The notes below the pieces were generated by a model. That model was not told the DNA's origin. It made no database searches and saw nothing but the letters and a program-made list of their open reading frames with translations. The position numbers and the translations under genes were made by a program. From assembly GCF_023715325.1 (NCBI RefSeq), contig NZ_JAMBNX010000004.1, positions 310,001 to 374,000 on the forward strand: DNA of 64,000 bases. Direction: 5' to 3'. Origin of the DNA: Agromyces mediolanus (GTDB lineage Bacteria; Actinomycetota; Actinomycetes; Actinomycetales; Microbacteriaceae). Of the stretch, positions 36,897 through 46,196 are shown one piece after another; position 1 is the stretch's first letter; every line of letters starts with the position of its first letter.

Positions 36897-37379
36897 CGCT
36901 CGCGCCCGGGCACGCTCGGTCGGCGCCCACGCTGCTCGGCTGTCGCCAGGCAGTGGACCGCGGGCGGTGGTCTGTGGTCTGTGGGCCGTGGACCGTGGGC
37001 CGTGGGCCGTGGGCCGTGGGCCGTGGGCCGTGCGCCGTGCGCCGTGGGCCGTGCGCGCCACTTCAGCCTCGTTGCGCCACTAGCGATGGCGCAACGACAC
37101 CGAAGTGGCGCGCACGGAAGGCCTGGCCAGCGGGGCCGACGGGCAACGAGCAACGGGCAACGGGCAACGAGCCAACGGGCACCAGGGCCTGCGGGCCAAC
37201 GGGGCACCAGGGCCAGCGGGCCAACAGGCACCACGGCACCACGGCACCACGGCACCACGGCCAACACGGCACCAGTGCCAGCACGGCAACGGCCGAAGGG
37301 CACCAGGCGCGCACACACCCCGCGCACACGCCCACCCACACACGCGCACCGGGGGCCGGCGCGAAGGTCGGCGCCGCCG
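36897..37379. repeat. 483-bp gap with simple repeats and a nested hairpin
   Basis: The gap between two convergent genes. From about 36970 to 37050 it has (CCGTGGG)n 7-mers. At 37051-37115 is a perfect family B nested hairpin: outer arms GTGCGCGCCACTTC, inner arms GTTGCGCCA/TGGCGCAAC (37071-37079 and 37087-37095, 7-nt loop). After it, about 37140-37290 holds degenerate CAACGGG and CACCACGG repeats, then CACACG-rich sequence. No gene is supported. Confidence 0.75.
37051..37115. repeat. Family B nested hairpin, best copy
   Basis: Fourteen-base outer arms (37051-37064, 37102-37115) enclose a nine-base inner stem with a seven-base loop. The right spacer GACACC between inner and outer arms is identical to copy 1 at 36086. 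It may be a bidirectional terminator for the flanking convergent genes. Confidence 0.8.
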
Positions 37380-38678
37380 CTAGTCGCCGGCCGCCTCCGA
37401 CACCCCGGCTCCGGCAGCGCCCTCGGCCGCAGCTTCGGCCTTGACGCCGTTCGCCGCGGGCGACACTCGGCGTTCGAGCGCGATCGCGAGCACGCAGATG
37501 GCGGCGCAGCCGGCGATCATGACGGCGATGAACCATCCGGCCTGCCCCTCGCCGAGCAGCAGGCCCGCGGCGATCGGCCCCGTGATCGCGCCGCCCTGGA
37601 ACGCGGCAGAGTTGATCGCGTTGTAGCGGCCCCGGTTGCGGTCGCTCGCGAGATCGTTGTAGATGGCGGGCACCGTCGGCTGCAGCATGGTCTCGCCGAA
37701 GGCGAAGACGCCCATGAACGCGAGTACACCGATCGCCGCGGCGAGCGAGTCGGGCAGCAGGCCGGTGGCGCCGAGCAGCAGCCACGACACCGCCCAGATG
37801 AGCGCCATGACCTGCATGACGCGAGTGCGGCGGCGCCCGCTGATCAGTCGCAGCACGGCGAACTGCAGCAGCACGATGACGGCGGTGTTGACGGCGAAGG
37901 AGAGCCCGACCACCCGCGTCGACACCTCGGACACCTGCCGGGCGAACGCGGGGAACCCGGCCTCCATCTGCCCGTAGCCGATGAACACGGAGATGAAGGT
38001 CAGCAGCGTGAGCCAGAGCACGGCGGGCTGCCGGAGAATCGCCCGGTATCCCGCGACGGGCACCTCGCCCGGCTCGGGGTCGCCCTGCGTGCGCACGCGG
38101 CGCAGCGGCCCGAGGAGGAGCGCCATGGGGATGAAGGTCGACACCGCGTCGACGAGGAAGATCGCCGTGAAGGTGCTCGGGTTGTGCACGTCGACGAAGA
38201 AGCCGCCGATGATGCCGCCGACGCCGATGCCGAGGTTCACGAGCGCGAAGTTCACGCCGAAGTACTGCTGCCGCACCTCGCCGTCGACGACGGTGGCGAT
38301 GAGCGCGTTGAAGCCGGGCCAGGAGACGCCGAAGTTCACGCCGATGAGCACGAGCGCGACCGCCGCCACGGCGGGGTGGGTCGCGAAGGCGAGCAGCGTG
38401 CAGCCCGCGATCATCGCGGCGAGCCCGACGAGCAGCACCCGCTTGGCGCCGTAGCGGTCGATGAGGGTGCCGCCGGGGCCGGTGACGAGGAGCCCGGTGA
38501 CCGCGATGAGGCTCATCAGCGCCCCGGAGAGGCCGAGGTCGAAGCCGCGCACCTCGTGCAGGTAGATGATCGTGAACGGCAGGGTCATGCCGCGGCCGAG
38601 CGTCTGGATGGCGACGGTGGAGAGCAGCCATCGCCCCTCGGTGGGGAGGGCCTGCCAGAAGGACTTCATGCCGGTCAC
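37380..38678 (-). CDS. MFS drug/metabolite exporter
   Basis: A 432-aa major-facilitator protein with 12 membrane segments. The loop 2-3 motif [17 protein letters not shown] fits motif A of drug:H+ antiporters. An Ala/Glu-rich tail follows the last helix. GTG at 38678 is preferred because a CAGAAT -10 box lies 6 nt upstream; an ATG three codons later (38669) is the alternative. Substrate unknown. Confidence 0.9.
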   Translation of the reverse strand: MTGMKSFWQALPTEGRWLLSTVAIQTLGRGMTLPFTIIYLHEVRGFDLGLSGALMSLIAVTGLLVTGPGGTLIDRYGAKRVLLVGLAAMIAGCTLLAFATHPAVAAVALVLIGVNFGVSWPGFNALIATVVDGEVRQQYFGVNFALVNLGIGVGGIIGGFFVDVHNPSTFTAIFLVDAVSTFIPMALLLGPLRRVRTQGDPEPGEVPVAGYRAILRQPAVLWLTLLTFISVFIGYGQMEAGFPAFARQVSEVSTRVVGLSFAVNTAVIVLLQFAVLRLISGRRRTRVMQVMALIWAVSWLLLGATGLLPDSLAAAIGVLAFMGVFAFGETMLQPTVPAIYNDLASDRNRGRYNAINSAAFQGGAITGPIAAGLLLGEGQAGWFIAVMIAGCAAICVLAIALERRVSPAANGVKAEAAAEGAAGAGVSEAAGD

Positions 38679-38804
38679 CAGTGCATTCTGCCGGAGGCCG
38701 CCGACATCGGAGGATGCCGCGGCGCACGAACCGCGCCGCCGGGAAGAGATCCACTCGACGTACGGTTGAAGCTGCAGACGCAGGATTCGACGAAGGGGAC
38801 CTCC

Positions 38805-39239
38805 ATGCCTTTGAACGGCGAGTACGCACCGAGCACATCCGAGTGGGCGCGCAAGCAGGCGGAAGTCTTCGAGGCATCCGCCGGCGCCGAGGCCAACGAG
38901 CTGCGCGGCCGGCCGATCATCGTGCTGACCACGCTCGGCGCGAAGTCCGGCAAGCTGCGCAAGACGGCGCTCATGCGGGTGGAGCACGACGGCGAGTACG
39001 CCGTGGTCGCCTCGCGCGGCGGCGCGCCCGAGCATCCGCAGTGGTACTGGAACCTCAAGGCGCACCCCGAGGTCGAGCTGCAGGACGGCGACGAGAAGCA
39101 CGACTACCTCGCCCGCGAGGTGGAGGGCGCCGAGCGCGAGGAGTGGTGGGCCCGGGCGAACGAGGCCTGGCCCGACTACGCGAACTACCAGGAGAAGACC
39201 GACCGGCAGATCCCGGTCTTCGTGCTCAGCCGGGCCTGA
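38805..39239 (+). CDS. Deazaflavin (F420)-dependent nitroreductase-family protein
   Basis: A 144-aa protein of the DUF385/DDN family. The conserved core is [20 protein letters not shown] and the [20 protein letters not shown] segment. These split-barrel enzymes use F420H2 to reduce quinones or nitro compounds and are typical of actinobacteria. GAAGGGGA precedes the ATG at 38805. Confidence 0.92.
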   Translation: MPLNGEYAPSTSEWARKQAEVFEASAGAEANELRGRPIIVLTTLGAKSGKLRKTALMRVEHDGEYAVVASRGGAPEHPQWYWNLKAHPEVELQDGDEKHDYLAREVEGAEREEWWARANEAWPDYANYQEKTDRQIPVFVLSRA

Positions 39240-39254
39240 GCCCGCCGCGCCGCC

Positions 39255-40526
39255 TCACAGCCCGCGCATCGTGAAGACGCGGGCCAGTGCGGCGCGCGCC
39301 GGCGGCAGCGCGAGCACGCGCACGGCGAGGTTGCGCAGGGCGAGACGGATGCCTCGAGCCGGCCCGCCCATCGCCATGTTGAACGCCGCCCGGCGGATCG
39401 CCCGGGACGCCGCCCGGCGGCGGTGACGTTCGTACGGGCCGAAGGGCGCCGGGCCGCCCGCGCCCACCGCCGGGCCCGCGCCCACCGTCCCGCCGGCGCC
39501 CCCGCCCACCGCCGCGTCGGCGCCCGCGCCCGACGCCCCGCCGGCCGGCGACACCGCGGCGAGCACTCCGGCGAGCTCCTCCGCATCCCGGAAGCCGAGG
39601 CTCATGCCCTGCCCGCCGATCGGACTGATCTCGTGCGCCGCGTCGCCGACGAGCGCGACCCGCCCGGCCGCGAAGCGCGTGGCGAGCCGCTGCCGGGCGA
39701 CGAAACCGCTCGGCTCGACGTCGCCGGCGAGGCGCACTCCGACGCGGCCCTCGACGAGCGAGGCGAACGCCGCGGCATCCGGCCAGTCGTGCGGAGCGGA
39801 ACCGGAACGCGACCGACCGGGCCGCCCCAGGTGCGCGACCCAGCGGAGGCCGCCGGGGATCGGCAGCGCCTCGACGACCCCGCCCCGCTCGAAGCAGAGC
39901 CGGGCGGACGCCTCGGACCCCGCGGCGACGCCGCCCGCCCGAGGCCCGGTGACGTCCGCCATCGTGTAGCGGGCGCTCCCGCGGCGCAGCCGCCAGGCGA
40001 TACCGAGCTCGGCGCGGAGTCGGCTGCGCACCCCGTCCGCGAGCACGGCGTAGTCGGCCGAGAGCTCCGTCGCGTCGGCGAGGCGAACCCGGACCCCCGC
40101 CGGCGCGGCGCGCTCGCCGGCCGGCGCGACGACCGCCACCGCCTCCGCCCCGCGCCTCAGCGCCCCCGGACGCAGCTCCGCGAGCCGTGCCTCGAGCGCA
40201 ACCTCGACGAGGTGCTGCGGCACGGAGCGCACCGCCGCGTCGCCGGGGAAGCGCATCCGGCCGAGCACCCTCCCGTCGCACTCGACCTCGCCGCCGGTGA
40301 TCGCCACGCTGCTCGACTCGAGCCGCTCGGCGACCCCCGCGGCCTCGAGCACCCGCCAGCCGGGCGCGTGCACGCCGACCGCCTTCGGCCGGGTCGCGAT
40401 GCGGGTGCGGCGCTCGACGACGACGGGCTCGAGCCCGCGCTGTGCGAGCAGCACGGCGAGCAGCAACCCGACCGGCCCGCCGCCGACGATCACGACGTCG
40501 CCACGAACGGGAGCCCCGTCAGACAC
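39255..40526 (-). CDS. FAD-dependent monooxygenase (SrsC-like)
   Basis: A 423-aa flavoprotein hydroxylase: Rossmann GGGPVGL near residue 15, the central aromatic-hydroxylase-type strand, and the FAD motif LVGDAAHEISPIGGQGMSLG at about 300. It is the third gene of an operon with a type III polyketide synthase and a methyltransferase, the same trio as srsA-srsB-srsC of Streptomyces griseus, where the flavoprotein hydroxylates an alkylresorcinol to a quinone precursor. GTG at 40526 is preferred; an ATG 18 nt upstream would enlarge the overlap with the methyltransferase. C-terminal Gly/Ala-rich linker is unusual. Confidence 0.85.
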   Translation of the reverse strand: MSDGAPVRGDVVIVGGGPVGLLLAVLLAQRGLEPVVVERRTRIATRPKAVGVHAPGWRVLEAAGVAERLESSSVAITGGEVECDGRVLGRMRFPGDAAVRSVPQHLVEVALEARLAELRPGALRRGAEAVAVVAPAGERAAPAGVRVRLADATELSADYAVLADGVRSRLRAELGIAWRLRRGSARYTMADVTGPRAGGVAAGSEASARLCFERGGVVEALPIPGGLRWVAHLGRPGRSRSGSAPHDWPDAAAFASLVEGRVGVRLAGDVEPSGFVARQRLATRFAAGRVALVGDAAHEISPIGGQGMSLGFRDAEELAGVLAAVSPAGGASGAGADAAVGGGAGGTVGAGPAVGAGGPAPFGPYERHRRRAASRAIRRAAFNMAMGGPARGIRLALRNLAVRVLALPPARAALARVFTMRGL

Positions 40527-41262
40527 GCGAGCGCCCCGCGGCATCCGCCTGCCACACGAGCTCCAGCCGCGACGGGAACGCCCGTCGCACCCGCCAGCCC
40601 GCCGGCAGGATCGCCTCGAGCTCGGCGGCGGTGTGGCTGCGTCGGATCGAGGTCAGCCCGTCGGCGCGGATGAAGGATCCGCGCAGCAGGTTCGGCTCGA
40701 ACGGCAGCGTGCCGAGCGCGAACGCCGCATAGGCCAGCCGGCTGCGCTCGAGGTCGGCGTGCACGACGGTGCCGCCGAGCTCGGCGAGCCGTTCCGAGTC
40801 GGCGAGCAGCGCGCCGAACTCCCGCCCGTCGAGGTGGTGCAGCACGTGGTTCGAGCAGACGAGGTCGAAGTGCTCGTCCGCCGCGGCGAGCTCCGCGGTC
40901 GTGGCGTCGAGCAGGGTGAGCCCCGGCGTCCCGGCGCCGGCGGCCTCCGCGAACGCGAGCGCCCGGCGGTCGGGATCGATCGCCGTGACCCGGAGACGCA
41001 GCCCGTCGGCCTCCGCCCAGCGCAGCCAGAGCAGCGGCAGATCGGCCGCGCCGGTGCCGACGTCGAGCAGTCGGGTCTCGAAGGCGGGCGAGAGCCGGGG
41101 GCGGATCCACCGCAGGTAGCGCTCGCGCGGCGCGGACACCGCCCGGTTCACGGGAGTGAAGCGGAGGTAGGTGCGGGCGAGGGTGTCGCCGTCGCAGTCG
41201 GGATCGTCCATCAGCTCGACCGCGTCGGCGTCCCGGCTGCCGAGCTCGCGCCACCAGCCCAT
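40519..41262 (-). CDS. SAM-dependent methyltransferase (SrsB-like)
   Basis: A 247-aa class I methyltransferase with the SAM motif LLDVGTGAADLP near residue 65, AIDPD as acidic strand 2 and the FDLVCSNHVLHHLDG post-motif. In the operon it would methylate the phenolic product of the polyketide synthase. Its stop overlaps the monooxygenase start; 11 nt separate it from the synthase. Confidence 0.88.
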   Translation of the reverse strand: MGWWRELGSRDADAVELMDDPDCDGDTLARTYLRFTPVNRAVSAPRERYLRWIRPRLSPAFETRLLDVGTGAADLPLLWLRWAEADGLRLRVTAIDPDRRALAFAEAAGAGTPGLTLLDATTAELAAADEHFDLVCSNHVLHHLDGREFGALLADSERLAELGGTVVHADLERSRLAYAAFALGTLPFEPNLLRGSFIRADGLTSIRRSHTAAELEAILPAGWRVRRAFPSRLELVWQADAAGRSRV

Positions 41263-41273
41263 CGCAGGCCTGC

Positions 41274-42458
41274 TCAGCCGGCCACGGTGAGGAGGGCGGA
41301 CTCGACCGTGAGGCCGGGGCCGAAGGCCATCGCGGCGACACGCTCCCCCGGCATCGCCGGCCGCGCCGTCACCTCGCCGTCCGCGCCCGGCCGCGCCGCG
41401 GCCGCCCCGTCGAGGATGCGCCGCAGCACGAACAGCACGGTCGCGCTCGACATGTTGCCGTACTCGCGGAGGATGCCGCGGGCGGGCGCCAGCTGCGCCT
41501 CGCTCAGCGCCAGCCGCGCCTCCACCTTGTCGAGGATGCTGCGTCCGCCGGGGTGGATGGCCCAGTGCTCGACGGCCTCGCTCGAGGCATCCGCGGCGAG
41601 CGCGGCCGCGAGCCCGTCCTCCTGGGCGAACAACGGTTCGAGGGCGCCGGTGATGTGCGCGTCGATGATCGCCGGCACGGCCGTCGAGAGCACCATCTCG
41701 AAGCCGTGGTCGCCGATCTTCCAGGCCATGTCGCCCTCGCCGACCGGCGTGATCCGGGTGGCGAAGCCGTCGAGCAGGTAGGCGGGCTCGCCGGGCTCGG
41801 GCTCGCGGGTGCTCACGACGGCGGCCCCCGCGCCGTCGGCGAAGAGCGAGGAGGCGACGATCGTGTCGGGGTCGTTCGAGGCGCGCAGGTGCAGCGTGCA
41901 GAGCTCGACCGAGACGACGAGCACGACGGCGTCGGCATCCGCCTCGCAGAGCTGGCTCGCCAACCGCAGCGCGGGGATCGCCGCGTAGCAGCCCATGAAG
42001 CCGAGGTGGTAGCGCTGCACCCCCGGGTCGAGGCCGAGGTCGCGGGCGAGGACGTAGTCCGGTCCGGGGGCGTAGAAGCCGGTGCAGCTCACCGTGATGA
42101 CGTGCGTCACGTCGGCGGCCTCGAGTCCGGGCGTCGCTGCGATCGCCGCGGCCCCCGCCTCGAGGTAGAGCCGGGTGGCGTGCTCGATGTACAGCTCGTT
42201 GCGCGCCTTCGTGCCCGGCAGCAGCAGCTCGCCGCTCGCCGCGTCGTAGAACTCCGGCTCATCGGAGCGCGCGGCGCGGGTGAGCTCGGCGAGCACGGTG
42301 TGCCGGGTCTCGATGCCCGACACGTCGAAGCTCGTGGTGACGATGCGTTGGCCGAGCCGGTTCAGGCCGGGTTGCGCGGCGAACACGTCGCGAACCTCGG
42401 GCTGCACGAGGACCGTCGCCGGGACGACGGTCGAAAGGCCCCTCAGGGTGACGCGCAT
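41274..42458 (-). CDS. Type III polyketide synthase
   Basis: A 394-aa chalcone-synthase-fold enzyme. The catalytic triad is complete: Cys125 (ITVSCTGFYAPG), His302 (AIHPGGRS) and Asn335 (EYGNMSSAT). GFMGCYAA is the family loop near 155. Such enzymes extend fatty acyl-CoA with malonyl-CoA to alkylresorcinols or alkylpyrones. With the two following genes it forms an SrsABC-like phenolic-lipid pathway. ATG at 42458 follows a TAGACT -10 box (42466-42471) by 7 nt; a longer frame upstream is antisense to the arylsulfatase and is rejected. Confidence 0.93.
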   Translation of the reverse strand: MRVTLRGLSTVVPATVLVQPEVRDVFAAQPGLNRLGQRIVTTSFDVSGIETRHTVLAELTRAARSDEPEFYDAASGELLLPGTKARNELYIEHATRLYLEAGAAAIAATPGLEAADVTHVITVSCTGFYAPGPDYVLARDLGLDPGVQRYHLGFMGCYAAIPALRLASQLCEADADAVVLVVSVELCTLHLRASNDPDTIVASSLFADGAGAAVVSTREPEPGEPAYLLDGFATRITPVGEGDMAWKIGDHGFEMVLSTAVPAIIDAHITGALEPLFAQEDGLAAALAADASSEAVEHWAIHPGGRSILDKVEARLALSEAQLAPARGILREYGNMSSATVLFVLRRILDGAAAARPGADGEVTARPAMPGERVAAMAFGPGLTVESALLTVAG

Positions 42459-42620
42459 GGTCCGCAGTCTAGGTGCCGGGTCGAGCCGGGCACCATGGGG
42501 TTGTGCTCCGGTTGGAAGCTCTTCCCAGGCGAGGCATCCGTCAGTAGCGTGGGCAGTGCGGCGACGCCGCCGCACAGATTGCGGCCGCGCCGCGCGGCCG
42601 CCTGGCATCCGGGGGGATCC

Positions 42621-44963
42621 ATGGCGAACGAGCCGACAGGCAAGCCGGCGTTCTCGGGAAAGATCGCACTCGACGTGCGCGATGCGGTGGCCGACTGGGC
42701 GCCGTACGAGCAGCCGAAGGCGCCCGAGGGGGCTCCGAACATCCTGGTCATCCTGTACGACGACACGGGCATGGCCTCGTGGTCGCCGTACGGCGGCCGC
42801 ATCAACATGCCGACGCTCGACCGGCTCGCCGAGAACGGCCTGACCTACACGCAGTGGCACACGACCGCGCTCTGCTCGCCGACGCGCTCGACGTTCCTCA
42901 CCGGCCGCAACCACCACGTGAACGGCATGGGCAACATCATGGAGGGAACGAACGGCTTCCCGGGGCTCTCCGGCCACATCCCGGACGAATGCGCCACCAT
43001 CGGCCAAGTCCTGCAGCAGAACGGCTACTCGACGTTCTGGGTCGGCAAGAACCACAACGTCCCGGAAGAGGACGTCTCGGCCGGCGGCAGCAAGGCGCAG
43101 TGGCCGCTCGCGATGGGCTTCGACCGCTTCTACGGCTTCCTCGGCGGCGAGACGAACAACTGGTACCCCGACCTCGTCGAGGACAACCGCTTCATCGAGC
43201 CGCCGTACACCCCCGAGGAGGGCTACCACCTCTCGAAGGATCTCGCCGATCAGACCATCCGGATGATCCGCGACCAGAAGTCCTCGAACCCCTCGAAGCC
43301 CTGGTACACCTGGTTCTGCCCCGGCGCGAACCACGCCCCGCACCACGCGCCCGAGGAGTACATCGACAAGTACCGCGGCAAGTTCGACGACGGCTACGAC
43401 GCCTACCGCACCTGGGTGCTGGAGCGGATGGTCGAGCGAGGCATCCTGCCCGAGGGCACCGAGCTGACCCCGTTCAACCCGATGCCGGAGGACCAGGCCA
43501 ACCCGGCCGACTGGGTGAAGCCGTGGGCGGAGCTCTCCGCCGACGAGCAGCGGCTCTTCAGCCGCATGGCCGAAGTGTTCGCGGGCTTCAGCGAGTACAC
43601 CGACGCGCAGATCGGCCGCGTCGTCGACTACCTCGAGGCATCCGGTCAGCTCGACAACACGCTCATCTTCTACTGCGCCGACAACGGCGCGTCCGGCGAG
43701 GGCTCGCCGGACGGCTCGGTGAACGAGAACAAGTTCTTCAACGGCTTCCCCGACGACCTCGCCGAGAACCTCGCGAAGATCGACGTGCTCGGCGGCCCGG
43801 AGACCTACAACCACTACCCCACGGGCTGGGCGGCGGCGTTCTCGACGCCGTTCCAGATGTTCAAGCGGTACTCGCAATTCTCGGGCGGCACGTGCGACCC
43901 GATGATCGTGCACTGGCCCGCCGGCATCCGCGCGAAGGGCGAGGTGCGTCACCAGTACCACCACTCCACCGACATCGTTGCGACGATCCTCGACGTCATC
44001 GGCATCGAGTTCCCGAGCGTGTTCCGCGGGGTCGAGCAGCGCCCGCTCGACGGGGTCTCGATGAAGTACAGCTTCGACGCGGCCCCCGACGCGCCGACCG
44101 AGAAGCAGGTGCAGTACTACGCGATGCTCGGCACGCGCGGCATCTGGAAGGACGGCTGGAAAGCGGCCGCCATCCACGCCCCGCTGACCGGGCACGGCCG
44201 CTTCGACGAAGATCGCTGGGAGCTCTACCACGTCGACGCCGACCGCTCGGAGTCGACGGACCTCGCCGCCGAGCACCCCGAGAAGCTGCAGGAGCTCATC
44301 GACGCCTGGTTCGCCGAGGCCGAGAAGAGCTTCGTGCTCCCGCTCGACGACCGTTCGGCCCGCGATCAGCTGACGATCGAGCGCCCGCAGGCGGAACCGC
44401 CGCGCACCCGCTACGTGTACTACCCGGACACGGGCGCCGTGCCGGAGAGCGTGGCCGTGAACGTGCGCGGCCGCTCGTTCAAGATCATCGCGGACGTGCG
44501 CGTCGAGGCGGGCACGAGGGGCGTCATCTTCGCGCACGGCTCGCGCTTCGGCGGGCACTCCCTGTTCCTGAAGGACGGCAAGCTGCACTACGTGTACAAC
44601 TTCCTCGGCATCCCGCCGGAGCAGCATTTCGTCTCGGAGGCGCTGGAGCCCGGCGACCACGCGCTCGGCATGGAGTTCGTGCGCGAGTCGGCCGGCGAGC
44701 ACGGCGAGTCGATCGGCACCTGCAAGCTCTACGTCGACGACCAGGTCGTCGCGGAGGGGCCGATGCGGGCACAGGTGGGCAAGTTCACGCTCTGCGGCGA
44801 CGGGCTCTGCGTCGGATACGACAGCGCGGATGCCGTCAGCAGCGAGTACACGAACCCGTTCCCGTTCGAGGGCGGCGAGCTGCTCGGCGTCGCGGTCGAC
44901 GTGAGCGAGGAGCAGTACCTCGACCTCGAGCTTGAGGCGCTCGCCGCACTCGCCCGCGAGTGA
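42621..44963 (+). CDS. Arylsulfatase
   Basis: A 780-aa sulfatase of the formylglycine class. The modification motif CSPTR is at 85-89 (Cys85 becomes formylglycine), with metal ligands Asp47-Asp48 in YDDTG and the GRNHHVNGMG segment after it. No signal peptide is seen, so it is probably cytoplasmic, which is unusual for a sulfatase but common in actinobacteria. GGGGGG precedes the ATG at 42621. It lies divergent to the type III polyketide synthase. The C-terminal 200 residues form the beta-sandwich of the large arylsulfatase group. Confidence 0.93.
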   Translation: MANEPTGKPAFSGKIALDVRDAVADWAPYEQPKAPEGAPNILVILYDDTGMASWSPYGGRINMPTLDRLAENGLTYTQWHTTALCSPTRSTFLTGRNHHVNGMGNIMEGTNGFPGLSGHIPDECATIGQVLQQNGYSTFWVGKNHNVPEEDVSAGGSKAQWPLAMGFDRFYGFLGGETNNWYPDLVEDNRFIEPPYTPEEGYHLSKDLADQTIRMIRDQKSSNPSKPWYTWFCPGANHAPHHAPEEYIDKYRGKFDDGYDAYRTWVLERMVERGILPEGTELTPFNPMPEDQANPADWVKPWAELSADEQRLFSRMAEVFAGFSEYTDAQIGRVVDYLEASGQLDNTLIFYCADNGASGEGSPDGSVNENKFFNGFPDDLAENLAKIDVLGGPETYNHYPTGWAAAFSTPFQMFKRYSQFSGGTCDPMIVHWPAGIRAKGEVRHQYHHSTDIVATILDVIGIEFPSVFRGVEQRPLDGVSMKYSFDAAPDAPTEKQVQYYAMLGTRGIWKDGWKAAAIHAPLTGHGRFDEDRWELYHVDADRSESTDLAAEHPEKLQELIDAWFAEAEKSFVLPLDDRSARDQLTIERPQAEPPRTRYVYYPDTGAVPESVAVNVRGRSFKIIADVRVEAGTRGVIFAHGSRFGGHSLFLKDGKLHYVYNFLGIPPEQHFVSEALEPGDHALGMEFVRESAGEHGESIGTCKLYVDDQVVAEGPMRAQVGKFTLCGDGLCVGYDSADAVSSEYTNPFPFEGGELLGVAVDVSEEQYLDLELEALAALARE

Positions 44964-44977
44964 TCACCGCCTGAAAC

Positions 44978-45017
44978 ACCGAGTTGCCCGACTTTCATGA
45001 AAGTCGGGCAACTCGGT
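44978..45017. repeat. Perfect 40-bp palindrome (family A, copy 2)
   Basis: Half-site ACCGAGTTGCCCGACTTTCA. The inner 28 bp equal copy 1; the outer six bases ACCGAG/CTCGGT differ but remain complementary. It lies just after the arylsulfatase stop. Confidence 0.9.
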
Positions 45018-45022
45018 ATTCA

Positions 45023-45066
45023 ACGCAGGGTTGCCCGACTTTCATGAAAGTCGGGCAACCCTGCGT
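45023..45066. repeat. Perfect 44-bp palindrome (family A, copy 3)
   Basis: Starts only five bases after copy 2. The outer eight bases ACGCAGGG/CCCTGCGT are again complementary. The pair fills the gap between two convergent genes and can form two long hairpins, so it may act as a bidirectional terminator. Confidence 0.9.
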
Positions 45067-45077
45067 GTGGCTCCGGG

Positions 45078-45437
45078 TCAGCCGAGGAGCTTGGCCTTGG
45101 CGGCCGCGAACTCCTCGGGGGAGATGAGCCCCTGCTGCTGCAGCGTCGCGAGCTTCTGCAGCTCGCCGACGAGGTCGACGCCGGGAGCCGCGGCCCCGGC
45201 GGGCGCCGCCGCTTGAGCTGCGGGTGCCTGCGCGGCCGCCGCCTGCGCCGCCGCCTGCTGCATCGCCTCCTGTTGCTGAGCCGCCTGGTACTGCTCGGCC
45301 TCGTACTGCTCCTGCGCCTTCTCCTGCTGGCGCCGGGCCATCCCGCCCGACACCGCGGTCGCAGTGCCGGCGACCACCGCGGTGCGCGCCGCGAGGCCGA
45401 TCAGCCCCGGGCGTCCGACTCGCCTGATGAACGGCAT
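45078..45437 (-). CDS. SHOCT-domain protein
   Basis: A 119-aa protein. Residues 10-32 may be a membrane helix, a Gln/Ala-rich coiled part follows (about 35-85), and the end LQKLATLQQQGLISPEEFAA is a SHOCT domain, a short module of unknown function common in actinobacterial membrane-stress proteins. Often paired with DUF6325, as here; the pair is likely co-transcribed. Confidence 0.85.
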   Translation of the reverse strand: MPFIRRVGRPGLIGLAARTAVVAGTATAVSGGMARRQQEKAQEQYEAEQYQAAQQQEAMQQAAAQAAAAQAPAAQAAAPAGAAAPGVDLVGELQKLATLQQQGLISPEEFAAAKAKLLG

Positions 45438-45446
45438 CGCCGCCTC

Positions 45447-45881
45447 CTACTCCGCCTCGGTGCTCGCCTCGGCGAGCACCTGGTTCACGACCGGCGCGGG
45501 AATCCGCACCGACTCCAGCACGACGCCGCCCGCCTCCGCGAAGCGCGAGGCGAGCCGCTTGGCCCAGACGAGCTCGACCGCGAGCAGCACCGCCGAGGTG
45601 CCGGGCTCGATCGTCTCGGCGAACTCCGCGACGTCGTCGTGCCCGACGAGCCCGCTCGCGGGCAGCTCGAGCGCGGTCACGTCGAGCTCGTCGCCGAGAT
45701 CCTCGATCTCGATCGCCTCGAGACCGCCGTCCTGATCGCGCGAGACGAGCAGCGCGTCGAGCAACCGGATCTGCCCGGCCTCCACGAGCTCCGCCAGCGC
45801 GTCGAGCGTGCCGCCCGAGGGCCGCTCGTTCTGCAGTGCCACGACCACGATCTCGACCGGGCCGTACTCGAATTCCGCCAT
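45447..45881 (-). CDS. DUF6325-family protein
   Basis: A 144-aa acidic soluble protein, MAEFEYGPVEIVVVALQNER at the N-terminus. The pattern fits the actinobacterial DUF6325 family usually encoded with SHOCT proteins. GGGGGG precedes its ATG at a close spacing, a leader shared with several genes of this block. Function unknown. Confidence 0.75.
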   Translation of the reverse strand: MAEFEYGPVEIVVVALQNERPSGGTLDALAELVEAGQIRLLDALLVSRDQDGGLEAIEIEDLGDELDVTALELPASGLVGHDDVAEFAETIEPGTSAVLLAVELVWAKRLASRFAEAGGVVLESVRIPAPVVNQVLAEASTEAE

Positions 45882-45905
45882 GAATCCCCCCTTTTGTCCG
45901 TGAGC

Positions 45906-45951
45906 TTAGGCCCGCTCGCGTTCGGGCGGAACCCCCGAGAGCCGGCGCAGC
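45906..45951. repeat. 46-bp direct repeat, left copy
   Basis: Exactly repeated at 46541-46586. It begins TTAGGCCCGCTCGCG, and on the minus strand it encodes the last 14 residues and stop of the AI-2E exporter. The two copies bracket a 635-bp segment of different composition. Confidence 0.9.
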
Positions 45952-46162
45952 GGCCGCGGCAGCCGGCCCACCTGTTCCACGATCGGCTTCGGGTCACCTG
46001 CACGGTACGCGATGAGCGCGGCGTGATAGGCGGCGATATCCGTGAGCAGACCGGCCGAGACGGGCACGACGACCGAGCGGGCGACCTCATTGCGAAGCAT
46101 CGCTTGCCCGAGCGCCCGCACGGTGCGGCTGTTCCCATCGGTGAATGAAGGCGCTCTCTCCC
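45906..46162 (-). pseudogene. C-terminal fragment of a Fic-family protein
   Basis: The frame reads APSFTDGNSRTVRALGQAML then PVSAGLLTDIAAYHAALIAY before RAGDPKPIVEQ. This matches the end of Fic proteins, whose catalytic loop is HPFxxGNGR: here the His is Ser-adjacent (PSFTDGNSR), the second Gly is Ser, and everything upstream is missing. It then fuses into the 46-bp repeat and so ends with the same residues as the AI-2E exporter. Probably inactive. The antisense frame further upstream is not Fic. Confidence 0.6.
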
Positions 46163-46196
46163 CCGCTGCAAATGCCGGAGAGGCAGAATAGAGGTC

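Noticed and set aside
36969-37380. Open frames with [13 protein letters not shown]-like peptides.
   Set aside because: They are translations of simple 7-mer repeats and the nested hairpin.
42459-44702. Upstream extension of the type III polyketide synthase through the arylsulfatase.
   Set aside because: It is antisense to a clear sulfatase; the synthase family starts at 42458 next to a -10 box.
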